A DNA stretch of 64,000 bases from CASICS01 sp045564455 (GCA_045564455.1 JBJLHG010000002.1:682001-746000); one strand, 5' to 3'; positions 25,574-35,187 are shown, counted from the first letter of the stretch. The notes: a model not told the origin generated them from the sequence alone. A program made the numbers and translations.

Positions 25574-26461
25574 TTAAAAGGATTTATTATTTGAGATTAA
25601 ATTATCCTTATTTTTCCAAATCTCATTTAACCATACTTTAAATTCTGTTCTTAGAGAATCATTAGTTGCTAAATTTTCATTTCTGAAATGCGCTGGAATT
25701 TTTATTTTAGAAATAAAAATTTTAATATTTTTTATTTTTCCACACATAAAATTCCAAGATGATAAATTTTTTGATTCGTAGATAAATGTCATATCGATTA
25801 AATACTCAATTTTGGAAACATTGCTTAAAGCTATTGCCAATCCTCCTTCTTTTGGTCTAAGAAGATTTTCATAGGGACTATCTTGCTTTTCATGCTTTTC
25901 TTTCGTGAATCTAGTTCCTTCAGCATAACTAAAAATTGATACCGGATGAAGAGAGTAATGTTCTAATGATTTTTTCATTGCTTTGTAATCTCTTCCTTTG
26001 AGATTAGGATTTTTTTTAATTTGTTTTTTTGAATATCTTTTAAGAAAAGGCATGTCTAATGCCCACCAACATATCCCAATTATTGGAACAAAAGCCAAAA
26101 TATATTTAATGAAAAATTTAAGCATTGGAATTTTTCTATTGGTTATTTTTTGGACCAAAAAAATATCTGCTGCACTTTGATGATTGGAAGTAGCTAGATA
26201 CCATGAATTTTTATCAAAATTTTCTAGTCCTTCTATCTTTATATTTGGTTTATGCAATCCTATGACCCAAATAGAATTAATAAATATCCAAATTTCACCT
26301 ATTTTAATTATCAATTTCGTGAAAGAAGCTTGGAATTTTTTATGAGGAATCATAAATTTAATTATTCCAAGTGGAATCATCAAAATTGCGAGCAATAAAG
26401 TGTTGATAATCAAAACACAGGAAGAAGAAATTCCAATTAAATTATGTTTAATAAAACCCAT
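25574..26461 (-). CDS. 1-acyl-glycerol-3-phosphate acyltransferase-like protein (YihG type)
   Basis: A 295-residue membrane-bound LPLAT-family acyltransferase. The catalytic motif is NHQSAAD (His-x4-Asp), followed by FSYAEGTRFT, the acyl-acceptor site; the hydrophobic N-terminal 45 residues and the segment LAFVPIIGICWWALD suggest inner-membrane attachment. The WWALD-FLKRY context is characteristic of the YihG/plant LPAAT2-like branch, which sets phospholipid acyl composition. It lies in the operon with prc and mazG. Confidence 0.85.
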   Translation of the reverse strand: MGFIKHNLIGISSSCVLIINTLLLAILMIPLGIIKFMIPHKKFQASFTKLIIKIGEIWIFINSIWVIGLHKPNIKIEGLENFDKNSWYLATSNHQSAADIFLVQKITNRKIPMLKFFIKYILAFVPIIGICWWALDMPFLKRYSKKQIKKNPNLKGRDYKAMKKSLEHYSLHPVSIFSYAEGTRFTKEKHEKQDSPYENLLRPKEGGLAIALSNVSKIEYLIDMTFIYESKNLSSWNFMCGKIKNIKIFISKIKIPAHFRNENLATNDSLRTEFKVWLNEIWKNKDNLISNNKSF

Positions 26462-26473
26462 CTGTATTAATTC

Positions 26474-26869
26474 TTACTTCTTATTTTTCTTTATATTTTC
26501 TTGATGCTTAATTTCTATCCAAGCTTTTTTTTGTTCCTCAAGAGTATGTTTTCTTTTGGAACTAAATACATAAGGATGTCTTCTAATAAGCTTTTTACTC
26601 AGACTATCTGCTACATCATAAAAATTAAATAGTTTTTTTTCATTTGCTATTTCGCAATGGAAAATTACTTGTAATAGTAAATCGCCAAGTTCTTCCTTTA
26701 AATTTTCAGGATCATTTTTTTTTATGGCCTCTATAACCTCTAGAGCTTCTTCTTCAAGAAAGGGAATTAACGATTTAGAAGTTTGAGATTTATCCCATTC
26801 ACATCCTGTTTCAGGATCCCTAAGATTTCGCATTACCTCTAATAAATTGGCAATACTATTTTTCTCCAT
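26474..26869 (-). CDS. mazG: MazG-type nucleotide pyrophosphohydrolase, single domain
   Basis: A 131-residue MazG protein when started at ATG 26869, one base past the acyl-CoA dehydrogenase stop; a longer frame would overlap that gene. Seen are LRDPETGCEWDKSQT, EEEALEVIEAI and EELGDLLLQVIFH (the E-E-x12-E-x2-D metal site), and RRHPYVF. MazG hydrolyses NTPs, including aberrant ones and ppGpp-related signals in E. coli. Here only the N-terminal half of the 263-residue E. coli enzyme exists, ending soon after the first domain. Confidence 0.88.
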   Translation of the reverse strand: MEKNSIANLLEVMRNLRDPETGCEWDKSQTSKSLIPFLEEEALEVIEAIKKNDPENLKEELGDLLLQVIFHCEIANEKKLFNFYDVADSLSKKLIRRHPYVFSSKRKHTLEEQKKAWIEIKHQENIKKNKK

Positions 26870-26870
26870 A

Positions 26871-27995
26871 CTAGAAACCTGTAAGTTCAGCGTATCTATT
26901 TCTATGATATTCAGAATTTCCAAATGTTTGTTCAGCAACTCTAGCTCTTTTCATAAAGAGACCTATATCATATTCGTCAGTTACTCCAACTCCTCCATGC
27001 ATTTGGACACTTTCGTTTGAAATATTAAAAAAAGCTTCACCAATTTTGGATTTAGCTAAACTTACCACTCTTTGTATGTCATTCGAGCCTTCATCAAAAG
27101 CGGTAATGGCTTCTAACACACAAGACTTGCATAGCTCTAAGTCAGTAAACATTAGAGCAGCTCTGTGTTGTAAAGCTTGAAAAGAACCAATTTTCTGACC
27201 AAATTGTTCTCTCTCTTTAATATAATTAATAGTTATTTCAAAAGCCTCTAAGGCGCCTCCTAACATCTCTGCTGAAAGGACAGCTCTTCCTAAATCTAGA
27301 ATTTTTTCTATAATTTCTTTAGCATTATTTTCAGATCCCAAAAGATTTTCCTCACTAATCTCTAAATTATCAAATTCTATATTTGCAGCATTTTTATGAT
27401 CAACCATGGAAGTGGGTGTAATTTTCATTCCTTTAAGATCTTTATCGGCAATAAAAAGGGATATTCCTTCTTCAGAAGTTTTAGCTGCAATAATAATTTT
27501 ATCGGCAAAACCTCCATCTATCACAAAAGTTTTTTTCCCATTTAGAATATATGAGCTTCCTTCTTTCTTTGCTTCAACTTTAAGCGAAAAAGGATTGTGA
27601 CGAGGGCCTTCCTCTAAAGCAAAAGCCATTGTTATATCGCCGGATACGATCTTAGATAGAAAATCTTTTTTTTGATCATCATTGCCAGCTTCTTTGATTA
27701 GGCTCGCACAAATAACTCCAGTAGCAAAAAGAGGAGAGGGGGTAAGAGTTCTCCCTAATTCTTCCAAAACAACCCCAATACCTGCTACTCCAAAATTAGA
27801 ACCACCATATTCCTCTGGAACTAAAATACCAGTCCAACCTTGCTGAGCCATTTCTTTCCAAACCGCTCTATCAAAACATTCTGGATTTTCTGAATCTCTA
27901 ATGCTTCGAAAATGTGTTGTTGGAGTTCTTTCTCGAGAAAACTTTTGAGCGGTATCTTTTAAAAAAGACTGTTCTTCACTTAAGGTTAATGCCAT
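26871..27995 (-). CDS. acyl-CoA dehydrogenase, small (non-catalytic-base) subunit
   Basis: A 374-residue flavoprotein of the acyl-CoA dehydrogenase family. Seen are the start ALTLSEEQSFLKDTAQKF, GITMAFALEEG-like middle strand, REQFGQKIGSFQALQHR and QMHGGVGVTDEYDIGLFMKRAR. The position where medium-chain enzymes carry the catalytic Glu (YEGT) reads EQTFGN, so the base is absent. This and the partner gene upstream resemble alpha2-beta2 dehydrogenases of steroid or cholate side-chain pathways, where only one subunit holds the base. A clear AGGAG ribosome site precedes the ATG. Confidence 0.87.
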   Translation of the reverse strand: MALTLSEEQSFLKDTAQKFSRERTPTTHFRSIRDSENPECFDRAVWKEMAQQGWTGILVPEEYGGSNFGVAGIGVVLEELGRTLTPSPLFATGVICASLIKEAGNDDQKKDFLSKIVSGDITMAFALEEGPRHNPFSLKVEAKKEGSSYILNGKKTFVIDGGFADKIIIAAKTSEEGISLFIADKDLKGMKITPTSMVDHKNAANIEFDNLEISEENLLGSENNAKEIIEKILDLGRAVLSAEMLGGALEAFEITINYIKEREQFGQKIGSFQALQHRAALMFTDLELCKSCVLEAITAFDEGSNDIQRVVSLAKSKIGEAFFNISNESVQMHGGVGVTDEYDIGLFMKRARVAEQTFGNSEYHRNRYAELTGF

Positions 27996-28018
27996 TTCTT
28001 TCTCCTAATTAAAGTTTA

Positions 28019-29230
28019 TTATTGTTGAGGTAAATCTAAAACTCTTTTTGAAATAACATTCAATTGAACTTCAGATGTTCCTCCTTCAATAGAATTAGCC
28101 TTTGTTCTTAACCAATCTCTGGTAATTGCAAGTTCTAAAGGATCAAACTCTCCACCTTCCCATCCAAGGCCTCGAGTGCCCATAGCTTCAATCATGATTT
28201 CATATTTACGTTTGTTATGTTCTGATCCAAAGTATTTAAAAATAGAAGTTGCAGCACTTGGCCCATGATTTGAGTTTTTAGACTCTTCTGAGACTCTTTT
28301 AAGTGTAAGGCTAAATGCATGACCGTCCATATCCGACTTTGCAATTTTTTGTCTAAGTCCCTCATCGGCAATTTTTCCATTATTTTCTTCAACATATTTT
28401 TTGGATAGATTAGCTAAACCAGATCCTGATTTGCCTTTAGATTTAGGCGAAGATCCGCCAGCACCCATGCTTGCAAGCATTTTTCTTTCATGTTGAAGAA
28501 GATTTTTTGCAACATCCCATCCTTTATTTAAATCATGAACTAAGTTTGTTTTTGGAACGACTGCATCTGTAAAAAAAGTTTCACAGAAAGGAGATTTTCC
28601 TGAAATAAGTTTAATAGGCTTTGTTTCAACACCAGGTTGATCCATGTCAATCAAGAGAAAACTAATACCATTATGCTTTGGCTCAAGAGGACCAGTTCTA
28701 ACTAAAGTGAAAATCATATCGCATTCATCTGCATATGATGTCCAAACTTTTTGACCATTGACAATGAAGTTATCCCCATCTTCTATTGCTTTAGTTTTTA
28801 AGCTTGCTAGATCTGAACCAGCGCCTGGTTCACTATAGCCTTGGCACCATCTTATTTGACCTTTTACTATTTTTGGAATGTGTTCCATTTTTTGTTCATG
28901 AGAAGCGTATTCAAGAAGAGCAGGGCCTAACATCCATAGTCCAAAACTAGCTAGAGCCGGCCTAGCTCCTATTGCCAATAATTCTTCTCCAAGAATTTTA
29001 TTTTCATCGTAACTTAAACCACCACCACCATATTCACTTGGCCATGTGGGCGCTGTCCAACCTTTTTCTCCCATTCTCTTAAGCCAAAGTTCTTGATCTG
29101 GGTGACTAAATTTACACTTTCTACCGCCCCAACACACTCCATCAGCAGACATCGGTTTTCTCATTTCAGGAGGGCAGTTTTCTTCAAGCCAATTTCTAGT
29201 ATCTTCTCTAAAAGTATTTAAATCTGTCAT
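28019..29230 (-). CDS. acyl-CoA dehydrogenase, large (catalytic-base) subunit
   Basis: A 403-residue acyl-CoA dehydrogenase. WCQGYSEPGAGSDLASLKT and GQKVWTSYAD are flavin- and acyl-CoA-binding parts; the C-terminal SIEGGTSEVQLNVI supplies the catalytic Glu (about residue 382) missing in the downstream partner. An inserted segment (GSSPKSKGKSG) is unusual for monofunctional family members. It is first in the six-gene minus-strand run, with a GAGGA ribosome site, and shares a palindrome-containing region with the divergent transporter. Likely oxidises an acyl-CoA with a bulky or branched tail (inference). Confidence 0.87.
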   Translation of the reverse strand: MTDLNTFREDTRNWLEENCPPEMRKPMSADGVCWGGRKCKFSHPDQELWLKRMGEKGWTAPTWPSEYGGGGLSYDENKILGEELLAIGARPALASFGLWMLGPALLEYASHEQKMEHIPKIVKGQIRWCQGYSEPGAGSDLASLKTKAIEDGDNFIVNGQKVWTSYADECDMIFTLVRTGPLEPKHNGISFLLIDMDQPGVETKPIKLISGKSPFCETFFTDAVVPKTNLVHDLNKGWDVAKNLLQHERKMLASMGAGGSSPKSKGKSGSGLANLSKKYVEENNGKIADEGLRQKIAKSDMDGHAFSLTLKRVSEESKNSNHGPSAATSIFKYFGSEHNKRKYEIMIEAMGTRGLGWEGGEFDPLELAITRDWLRTKANSIEGGTSEVQLNVISKRVLDLPQQ

Positions 29231-29277
29231 TTTTATCCTCTATATATATTTCTTAGTTGAGCAGTGATATAACTTAA

Positions 29278-29294
29278 TCTAAGCTTGACTTAGA
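29278..29294. promoter_or_regulatory. operator-like palindrome upstream of the acyl-CoA dehydrogenase operon
   Basis: Six-base arms TCTAAG and CTTAGA separated by CTTGA, 48 bases before the dehydrogenase start and 43 before the divergent transporter start. A TTGATT resembling a -35 element on the minus strand touches the palindrome. A fatty-acid-responsive TetR-like repressor site is possible; no regulator gene is adjacent. Confidence 0.3.
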
Positions 29295-29336
29295 ATCAAC
29301 TGAAAATTAGATCCTCTTAAACTTATAAATAAGCTA

Positions 29337-30056
29337 ATGAACTTAGATTTTTTCTTAAACAACCCTGAATGGCTTTGGGTAGCTACGGTCTTTTACGATT
29401 TATTAATGGCTGTAATACTTTTCTATTTTTTTGGGAAAGAGGGTCTGTATGCAGCCGTTATTTTAGGAATAGTACTAGGTAATTTGCAGGGAGGGAAAGT
29501 TAGTGATTTAAATATAATGGGATATACCTTTACAGTAAGTATGGGAGCAATAATGTACTCAGGAATATATTTCGCTACAGACTTAATTAATGAAAAATAT
29601 GGCAGAAAAGAGGCCAATAAAGCCGTAATACTTGGAGCTATAGCAAATATTGTAATAATGATTACTTTGCTTATAAGCACTTATTATTTACCCTCTGAGA
29701 TTGCTAAATCCTCTGAAAAGGTGCACGAAGCTATTTCAACTCTGGCTTTTTACTCGCCAATATTTGTAATCGGCTCAATCAGCGCATACCTAATAAGTCA
29801 AACTTTTGATGTCTGGATTTTTCATAAATTAAAAGTAATTACAAGAGGTAAACATCTTTGGTTAAGAAATAATGTATCTACTTTACTATCTCAAGCTTTA
29901 GATACTTTTATATATACATTTGTATGGGTATTGGCTGGAGAACTTACCTTCATTGTTGCTTTAAGCATTGCTTTAACAAAATATATATTTAAAATTTTTA
30001 TTGCCCTAATAGATACTTTATTTATTTATCTGGTCAAAGACATAAGAAATGCATAA
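29337..30056 (+). CDS. queuosine precursor transporter-type (VUT/YhhQ) membrane protein
   Basis: A 239-residue inner-membrane protein with six or more helices. ATDLINEKYGRKEANKAV and SQTFDVWIFHKLK, LRNNVSTLLSQALDTFIYTF are signatures of the VUT/YhhQ family that imports queuosine precursors (preQ0/preQ1). A TATAAA lies exactly seven bases before the ATG with no ribosome site, suggesting a leaderless transcript. Substrate assignment is by family only. Confidence 0.82.
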   Translation: MNLDFFLNNPEWLWVATVFYDLLMAVILFYFFGKEGLYAAVILGIVLGNLQGGKVSDLNIMGYTFTVSMGAIMYSGIYFATDLINEKYGRKEANKAVILGAIANIVIMITLLISTYYLPSEIAKSSEKVHEAISTLAFYSPIFVIGSISAYLISQTFDVWIFHKLKVITRGKHLWLRNNVSTLLSQALDTFIYTFVWVLAGELTFIVALSIALTKYIFKIFIALIDTLFIYLVKDIRNA

Positions 30057-30082
30057 TAATTAAGGCTATAAGACATCGTAAA

Positions 30083-30931
30083 ATGAAAAAAATAGAAAAA
30101 ATATCAATCATTCATTCAGTTTCTAGAAAATATCAAGGCGCATTGGATATTTGTGTAGAAGTTTTGAAAAATTCAAATGTATCAATTTCGTCCATATCCT
30201 CAATTAGCTCGAATGATATCTATAAAGAAATTTCTGGAGAAAAAGTAGATTTAATTTTGGTTATCGGAGGCGATGGAACTATGATAAGCGCCATTGAAAG
30301 TTTATTAAATTTAAAAACACCTTTTTTAGGAATAAATATCGGAAAATTAGGTTTTTTAACAGATATTGATTTTGATTCAATTTCTACTGAGCTCTCAAAA
30401 ATTATAGCCGGAGAGCATGTTTCTGAAGAAAGGCCATTATTAGAACTATTGACTAGCAAAGGCATAAAAAAAGCTGCTGTGAATGAAATTGTTTTTCATT
30501 CTGAAAAAATAGCTCAAATGACAAGTTTTTCTATTTATCAAGAAGATAACTTAATTTCAAAACATAAATCTGATGGAGTCATAGTAAGTAGCGCAACAGG
30601 ATCAACAGGTTATCTTTTTTCTGGAGGAGGACCAATTATTGATCCTACTTTATCAATATTTGCAATAATGCCTATGTTTTCACAAAGCGCCTCATCAAAC
30701 CCTATGATTTTGACAGCTGATAAAAAAATAAAAATTAAACTTGAAAGTCAAAATAAGTCATTAATAGTGGTTGATGGTCATTTAGACTCAGATATTATTG
30801 AAGAATCACATATAACAATTTCTCAAAAAGATTCGACTTATACTTTAATTCACCCTTTGAATTATGATTACTTTGAGGCCTGCAGAACAAAGCTTTCTTG
30901 GGGTCTTCCATTAGTAAATATAGATGAATAA
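30083..30931 (+). CDS. nadK: NAD kinase
   Basis: A 282-residue ATP-NAD kinase making NADP. Seen are VIGGDGTMI (GGDG motif), NIGKLGFLTD, NEIVFHSE and DGVIVSSATGSTGYLFSGGGPI. Length and order are standard. A TATAAG ten bases before the ATG suggests a leader of two or three bases. Next is pyrD after 37 bases. Confidence 0.96.
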   Translation: MKKIEKISIIHSVSRKYQGALDICVEVLKNSNVSISSISSISSNDIYKEISGEKVDLILVIGGDGTMISAIESLLNLKTPFLGINIGKLGFLTDIDFDSISTELSKIIAGEHVSEERPLLELLTSKGIKKAAVNEIVFHSEKIAQMTSFSIYQEDNLISKHKSDGVIVSSATGSTGYLFSGGGPIIDPTLSIFAIMPMFSQSASSNPMILTADKKIKIKLESQNKSLIVVDGHLDSDIIEESHITISQKDSTYTLIHPLNYDYFEACRTKLSWGLPLVNIDE

Positions 30932-30968
30932 AAATTTATTTTTTAAAATCTTATATCTGGATATTTAA

Positions 30969-31973
30969 TTGAATTTTAATAAACTGGCTTTAAATATTGC
31001 TCATTTTTTGCCTCCTGAAATGAGTAATAAGGTTTCTTTAGAGTCTTTAAAGCTTTTATATAAATTAAATATTTTAGAAAAAGCATTCTCTATTAAAAAT
31101 TTTAAGATTAAACCTACGGAATTAATGGGATTAAGTTTTCCAAATAAAATTGGAGTAGCAGGAGGTCTTGATAAGAACGCAAATTATTTTCATATTTTAG
31201 GCCAGCTTGGTTTTGGTTTTGTTGAGGTCGGAACTATAACTTTAAAGCCTCAAAAGGGTAATCCCAAACCAAGAATTCATAGATTTGCCAAAGACAAAAG
31301 TATAGTAAATTCCTTAGGATTCAATAATGTTGGAGTTTTTCAGGCTTTAAAAAATATAGAAAAAAATAAGACGAATTTCAAAGGCATATTAGGCGTTAGC
31401 TTGGGTAAAGGGAAAGAGATTTTGAATGAAAGGGCGCATGAAGATTATTTGCACTTAATGGATTATTTATATGATGTCTCAGATTACCTAGCGATAAATA
31501 TATCTTCTCCAAATACTGCTGATTTAAGAGATTTAACTCTAAATGATTTTTTTAACAAATTAATAGATAAAATTATGAACAAGTCCGAGCAGTTGAGCGG
31601 GGGATCAAAACAAAAAAAGCCAATAATAATTAAAATTTCACCAAATGAATCAAAAGAAAACCTTGAAAAAATTATTAATTACTCTTTAGAAAGTAATGTT
31701 AATGGTTTTATTGTAACAAATACATCTGTGGATCATAAATATAATATTCCTGGCGGGGTCAGCGGGTTGCCTTTAAAGTTTAAAGCAAGTGAATGTTTAA
31801 AATTTGTTAGGTCAATTACAGGGCCGACAGTTACATTAATAGGCTCTGGTGGATTGATGTCAGAAGAGGATGTTAAGGAAAGATTCATTATGTCTGCAGA
31901 TCTAATTCAGCTTTATTCAGGATTTATTTTTAAAGGGAATGATTTGCTTCAGGATTGCCTAAAAATTCAATAA
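30969..31973 (+). CDS. pyrD: dihydroorotate dehydrogenase (quinone)
   Basis: A 334-residue class 2 FMN enzyme of pyrimidine synthesis that passes electrons to the quinone pool. GVAGGLDKNA, ISSPNTADLR, NGFIVTNTS and IGSGGLMS are FMN and orotate contacts, with the catalytic Ser in the SSPNT-containing region as in class 2 enzymes. The N-terminal helical membrane-association part (residues 1-40) is present. The start is TTG, the only option giving the family length. Confidence 0.95.
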   Translation: MNFNKLALNIAHFLPPEMSNKVSLESLKLLYKLNILEKAFSIKNFKIKPTELMGLSFPNKIGVAGGLDKNANYFHILGQLGFGFVEVGTITLKPQKGNPKPRIHRFAKDKSIVNSLGFNNVGVFQALKNIEKNKTNFKGILGVSLGKGKEILNERAHEDYLHLMDYLYDVSDYLAINISSPNTADLRDLTLNDFFNKLIDKIMNKSEQLSGGSKQKKPIIIKISPNESKENLEKIINYSLESNVNGFIVTNTSVDHKYNIPGGVSGLPLKFKASECLKFVRSITGPTVTLIGSGGLMSEEDVKERFIMSADLIQLYSGFIFKGNDLLQDCLKIQ

Positions 31974-31976
31974 GGC

Positions 31977-32006
31977 TTGACAAATTAATAACAAATATCA
32001 GATATT
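31977..32006 (+). promoter_or_regulatory. topA promoter candidate
   Basis: A perfect TTGACA (31977-31982) is followed after 18 bases by GATATT (32001-32006), a four-of-six match to the -10 consensus, eight bases before the topA ATG. The transcript would start at or within two bases of the start codon, although an AAGGA sequence also sits there. Confidence 0.45.
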
Positions 32007-32014
32007 AAAAAGGA

Positions 32015-34588
32015 ATGAAAAATTTAGTAATTGTTGAGTCAGGTGCTAAAGCATCAAAAATAACAGGCTATTTAGAAGCAAATTTTCCTAATGAAAATTG
32101 GCAAGTAAAGGCTTGCCTAGGGCATATTAGAGATCTGCCAGATGATGAGAAGGCAGTAAATCCAGATGATTGGACAGACTTGAAATGGCAAGAAACACCT
32201 AAAGGAAAAAAAACCATAAAAGAGATAAGAAAAATTTGCAAAGAGGTAGATTGTGTCTATTTAGCTACAGATCCAGATAGAGAGGGAGAAGCTATATCAT
32301 GGCATTTATATGCAGATTTTGAAAAAAAGAAGCTTTTAGATAATCTTCAAATAAAAAGAATTACCTTTAATGAAATTACTTCATCTGCTATCAAATTAGC
32401 AATTGAAAGCCCTCGAGAGATTGATCAAAATATGGTCGATGCTTATTTAACAAGAAGAATTCTTGATCATTTAATAGGATTTAAAGTTTCGCCATTCCTT
32501 TGGCGTCATATTTCTAGAGCTAAATCTGCAGGAAGAGTTCAATCTCCTTCTCTAAGAATTATTTGCGAAAGAGAAGATGAAAGAGACGCTCATAGAGCAG
32601 AAGAATACTGGCCAATATCTACCAAGTTTGAATTTGAGGGGGCTTTGCTCGAAGCAGACTTGATTAGTATAGGAGATGTTAACTTATCTAAAAATCCAGT
32701 TAATAACGAAAAAAAAGTCAAGACTATTTTAACGGAAATAGATAATTCAATTTTTTCTATTTCTGAAATCCAAACAAAACCTCAATCACGATCTCCTAAA
32801 GCGCCATTTAGAACATCAACTCTCCAAATGTCGGCAGCAAGTAGCCTTGGATATACCGCTGATAGAACAATGAGAGCAGCTCAAAATTTGTATGAGGCAG
32901 GATTAATAACTTATTTACGAACAGATGGTATTTCTATTAGCACCTCACCAAATACTGGAGAACCTTTTTCTGAAGAAAATCCAGGGCCTCCTCCTTTGCA
33001 AGAAATAAGAAATCTTATAAAAAATGATTTTAGTGAATCTTACCTTTCAGAAAACGTTAGGATTTTTAAATCAAAAGTCCAAAATTCTCAGGAAGCACAC
33101 GAAGCTATTAGACCAACAAATATTTCATTAACACCTAAAAAAGTTAATCTAAATCAAGATGATCAAAAATTATATGAATTAATTTGGAATAGGACAGTTG
33201 CAAGCCAAATGAGCAATTCACAACATGAAAGAAAAACACTTCATTTGAAATCTGAAGATAATAAATATGCATTCAGAGCTTCTTCGAGAAAGAGCATTTT
33301 TTTAGGATATGAAGTATTAACTAATGAAGATGATGAAACTGAATTTCAATTCCCAGAAAATTTAAAAGAAGGAGTATCTTTAAAATTAATTGAAAAAAAT
33401 GCAGAGCAAAAGTATACCCTTCCTCCAAATAGATTCTCTGAAGCTTCCTTAATAAAGAAAATGGAAGAAGAAGGGATAGGAAGGCCTTCAACATATGCTT
33501 CAACTGTAAAAAGCTTAAGAGATAAAAAATATGCTTATGGTGCAAAATCTATTACTCCATCGGACCTAGGAAGAGTTTTAACTTCATATTTAAAATCAAT
33601 TTTTAAGGATTTTTTTATTGAAACTAAGTTCACTGCTGAACTGGAAAGTAAGTTAGATGAAATTGCAGCAGGTAATGAATCTTGGCAAGACGTATTGGAT
33701 GATTTTTGGAAAGATTTGCAAAGTTACCTAAATAGAAAGATAGACGATATAGAAATAAGTAATAAAGACGAATTCAAAACAAGACAAGTTCTAGACCTTT
33801 TAAACAAGGAACTTCATGATGTAATTTTTCCAAAAAAACAAGATGGAAAAATTACTAGAGAATGTCCAAAATGCTCTGCAGAAGTCAGTTTAAAATCTGG
33901 TTCTTGGGGTTATTTTGTAGGGTGTTCGGAATGCAAATGGACTAAAAAACCATTTGATTTTAGTCTTGACTGGGAGACTTACCAAGTTTTACCAAAGGAT
34001 TTAGGAAATCATCCTGAATATAGAGATTCAATCTTTGCCGATATTAGTATTAATGGACCTTGTGTTTGGACTCTGAAGGATGAAAAAAAAATCTACGGAT
34101 CCCTTGATGATGATGAAAGGCTTTTGGATATAGGTTTGAACAGAGCTGTAGAGTTAATTGAAAGAGATTCTGGAGAGCATATATTATTCACTGAAAAAAA
34201 TAGTGGTATTCCAGTTTTACTTAAAAATGGAAGGTTTGGAGAGTACACTGAATTTGATGGTTTTAATAAAGCTACTAAATTACCACCTGAAAATAAACCT
34301 AAAAATCCAAAAGTTTCCTATTACAATCCTCACGAGATGGATTATGAAAATATAGATACAAGATTATTTGTTTTAAAAACATTAAGAATAATTGGATTTC
34401 ATCCAGAAACAAATCAGCCTATAGGAATTAAAATTAGAAAGCCTGGAAAAGCCTTTAAGTTTGTTAAGTACATAAAATGCGGCGAAAAAGAGATTGAGTG
34501 CCCAAGCAATTTTTATAAATTAGAAGAAAAAGAACAAAAAGACTTAGTAAAAGAAGCTTTAGAGCTGGAGGATTTTAAAGTTATTTAA
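32015..34588 (+). CDS. topA: DNA topoisomerase I
   Basis: An 857-residue type IA topoisomerase that relaxes negative supercoils. It has the Toprim domain (NLVIVESGAKA, TDPDREGEAISWHL), the active-site tyrosine in LITYLRTDG (Tyr300), the HEAIRPT motif and GIGRPSTYA. The C-terminal part has a single four-cysteine zinc motif (CPKC and CSECKW) and basic repeats (LLKNGRFGEYTEF, IGIKIRKPGKAFKFVKY). Fewer zinc modules than E. coli. It ends tail-to-tail with lexA, sharing TTAA. Confidence 0.96.
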   Translation: MKNLVIVESGAKASKITGYLEANFPNENWQVKACLGHIRDLPDDEKAVNPDDWTDLKWQETPKGKKTIKEIRKICKEVDCVYLATDPDREGEAISWHLYADFEKKKLLDNLQIKRITFNEITSSAIKLAIESPREIDQNMVDAYLTRRILDHLIGFKVSPFLWRHISRAKSAGRVQSPSLRIICEREDERDAHRAEEYWPISTKFEFEGALLEADLISIGDVNLSKNPVNNEKKVKTILTEIDNSIFSISEIQTKPQSRSPKAPFRTSTLQMSAASSLGYTADRTMRAAQNLYEAGLITYLRTDGISISTSPNTGEPFSEENPGPPPLQEIRNLIKNDFSESYLSENVRIFKSKVQNSQEAHEAIRPTNISLTPKKVNLNQDDQKLYELIWNRTVASQMSNSQHERKTLHLKSEDNKYAFRASSRKSIFLGYEVLTNEDDETEFQFPENLKEGVSLKLIEKNAEQKYTLPPNRFSEASLIKKMEEEGIGRPSTYASTVKSLRDKKYAYGAKSITPSDLGRVLTSYLKSIFKDFFIETKFTAELESKLDEIAAGNESWQDVLDDFWKDLQSYLNRKIDDIEISNKDEFKTRQVLDLLNKELHDVIFPKKQDGKITRECPKCSAEVSLKSGSWGYFVGCSECKWTKKPFDFSLDWETYQVLPKDLGNHPEYRDSIFADISINGPCVWTLKDEKKIYGSLDDDERLLDIGLNRAVELIERDSGEHILFTEKNSGIPVLLKNGRFGEYTEFDGFNKATKLPPENKPKNPKVSYYNPHEMDYENIDTRLFVLKTLRIIGFHPETNQPIGIKIRKPGKAFKFVKYIKCGEKEIECPSNFYKLEEKEQKDLVKEALELEDFKVI

Positions 34589-35187
34589 GAAAAGTCTCTG
34601 AGAAGTCCTACGCAAGTTCCTTCAAATGCAACATTCTCCTTTTTAGGATTTACTTCAATATTAGAGTATTTAGAGTTTTCTGGTTTTAACACTACTAAAT
34701 CAGCAGAAATACTTTCCAAAGTTTTAACTGTTACTTCGTCATTTATTCTAGCAATAACAATAGAGCCTTTCTTAACATCCACCTTTTTGTTAACGGCAAT
34801 TAGATCGTTTTCTAAAATTCCTACTTCTACCATGCTGTCACCCTTAACTCTTAAATAATAATCCACACCATGAGACATAATATTTTGAGTAGAAGGAATA
34901 TGTTTTTCTATATTTTCTTGAGCTAAAATAGGCCCTCCAGCACTCACAAGGCCAATTACAGGAATACCCAAGTCTTCCATATTTAGAGATATTCCTCTTG
35001 AAGTTCCAGATATCATATCTATAGCTCCTTTCTTTTTTAAAGCTTTTAGATGATCTTCAGCAGCGTTAGGAGATTTAAATCCAAAAAATTTTGCTATCTC
35101 TGATCTAGTAGGAGGGTAACCATTAATTTCAACTTGGTTTTTAATAAAGCTAAAAATTTCTTCTTGTCTTTTTGTTAAATTATCCAT
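34585..35187 (-). CDS. lexA: LexA repressor
   Basis: A 200-residue SOS repressor. The N-terminal winged helix begins LTKRQEEIFSFI and has PPTRSEIAKFFG; the self-cleavage site is Ala83-Gly84 in VSAGGPI; the catalytic dyad is Ser118 (GDSMVE) and Lys155 (EVTVKTLE), one residue off the E. coli numbering. The start is fixed by homology. A CTGT-N8-ACAG SOS box begins three bases upstream of the ATG and covers the -10, so tight autoregulation is expected and no ribosome site is possible. Confidence 0.97.
   Translation of the reverse strand: MDNLTKRQEEIFSFIKNQVEINGYPPTRSEIAKFFGFKSPNAAEDHLKALKKKGAIDMISGTSRGISLNMEDLGIPVIGLVSAGGPILAQENIEKHIPSTQNIMSHGVDYYLRVKGDSMVEVGILENDLIAVNKKVDVKKGSIVIARINDEVTVKTLESISADLVVLKPENSKYSNIEVNPKKENVAFEGTCVGLLRDFS

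Noticed and set aside
26870..26938. Longer N-terminus for MazG
   Set aside because: It lies inside the acyl-CoA dehydrogenase gene; ATG 26869 gives the normal MazG start.
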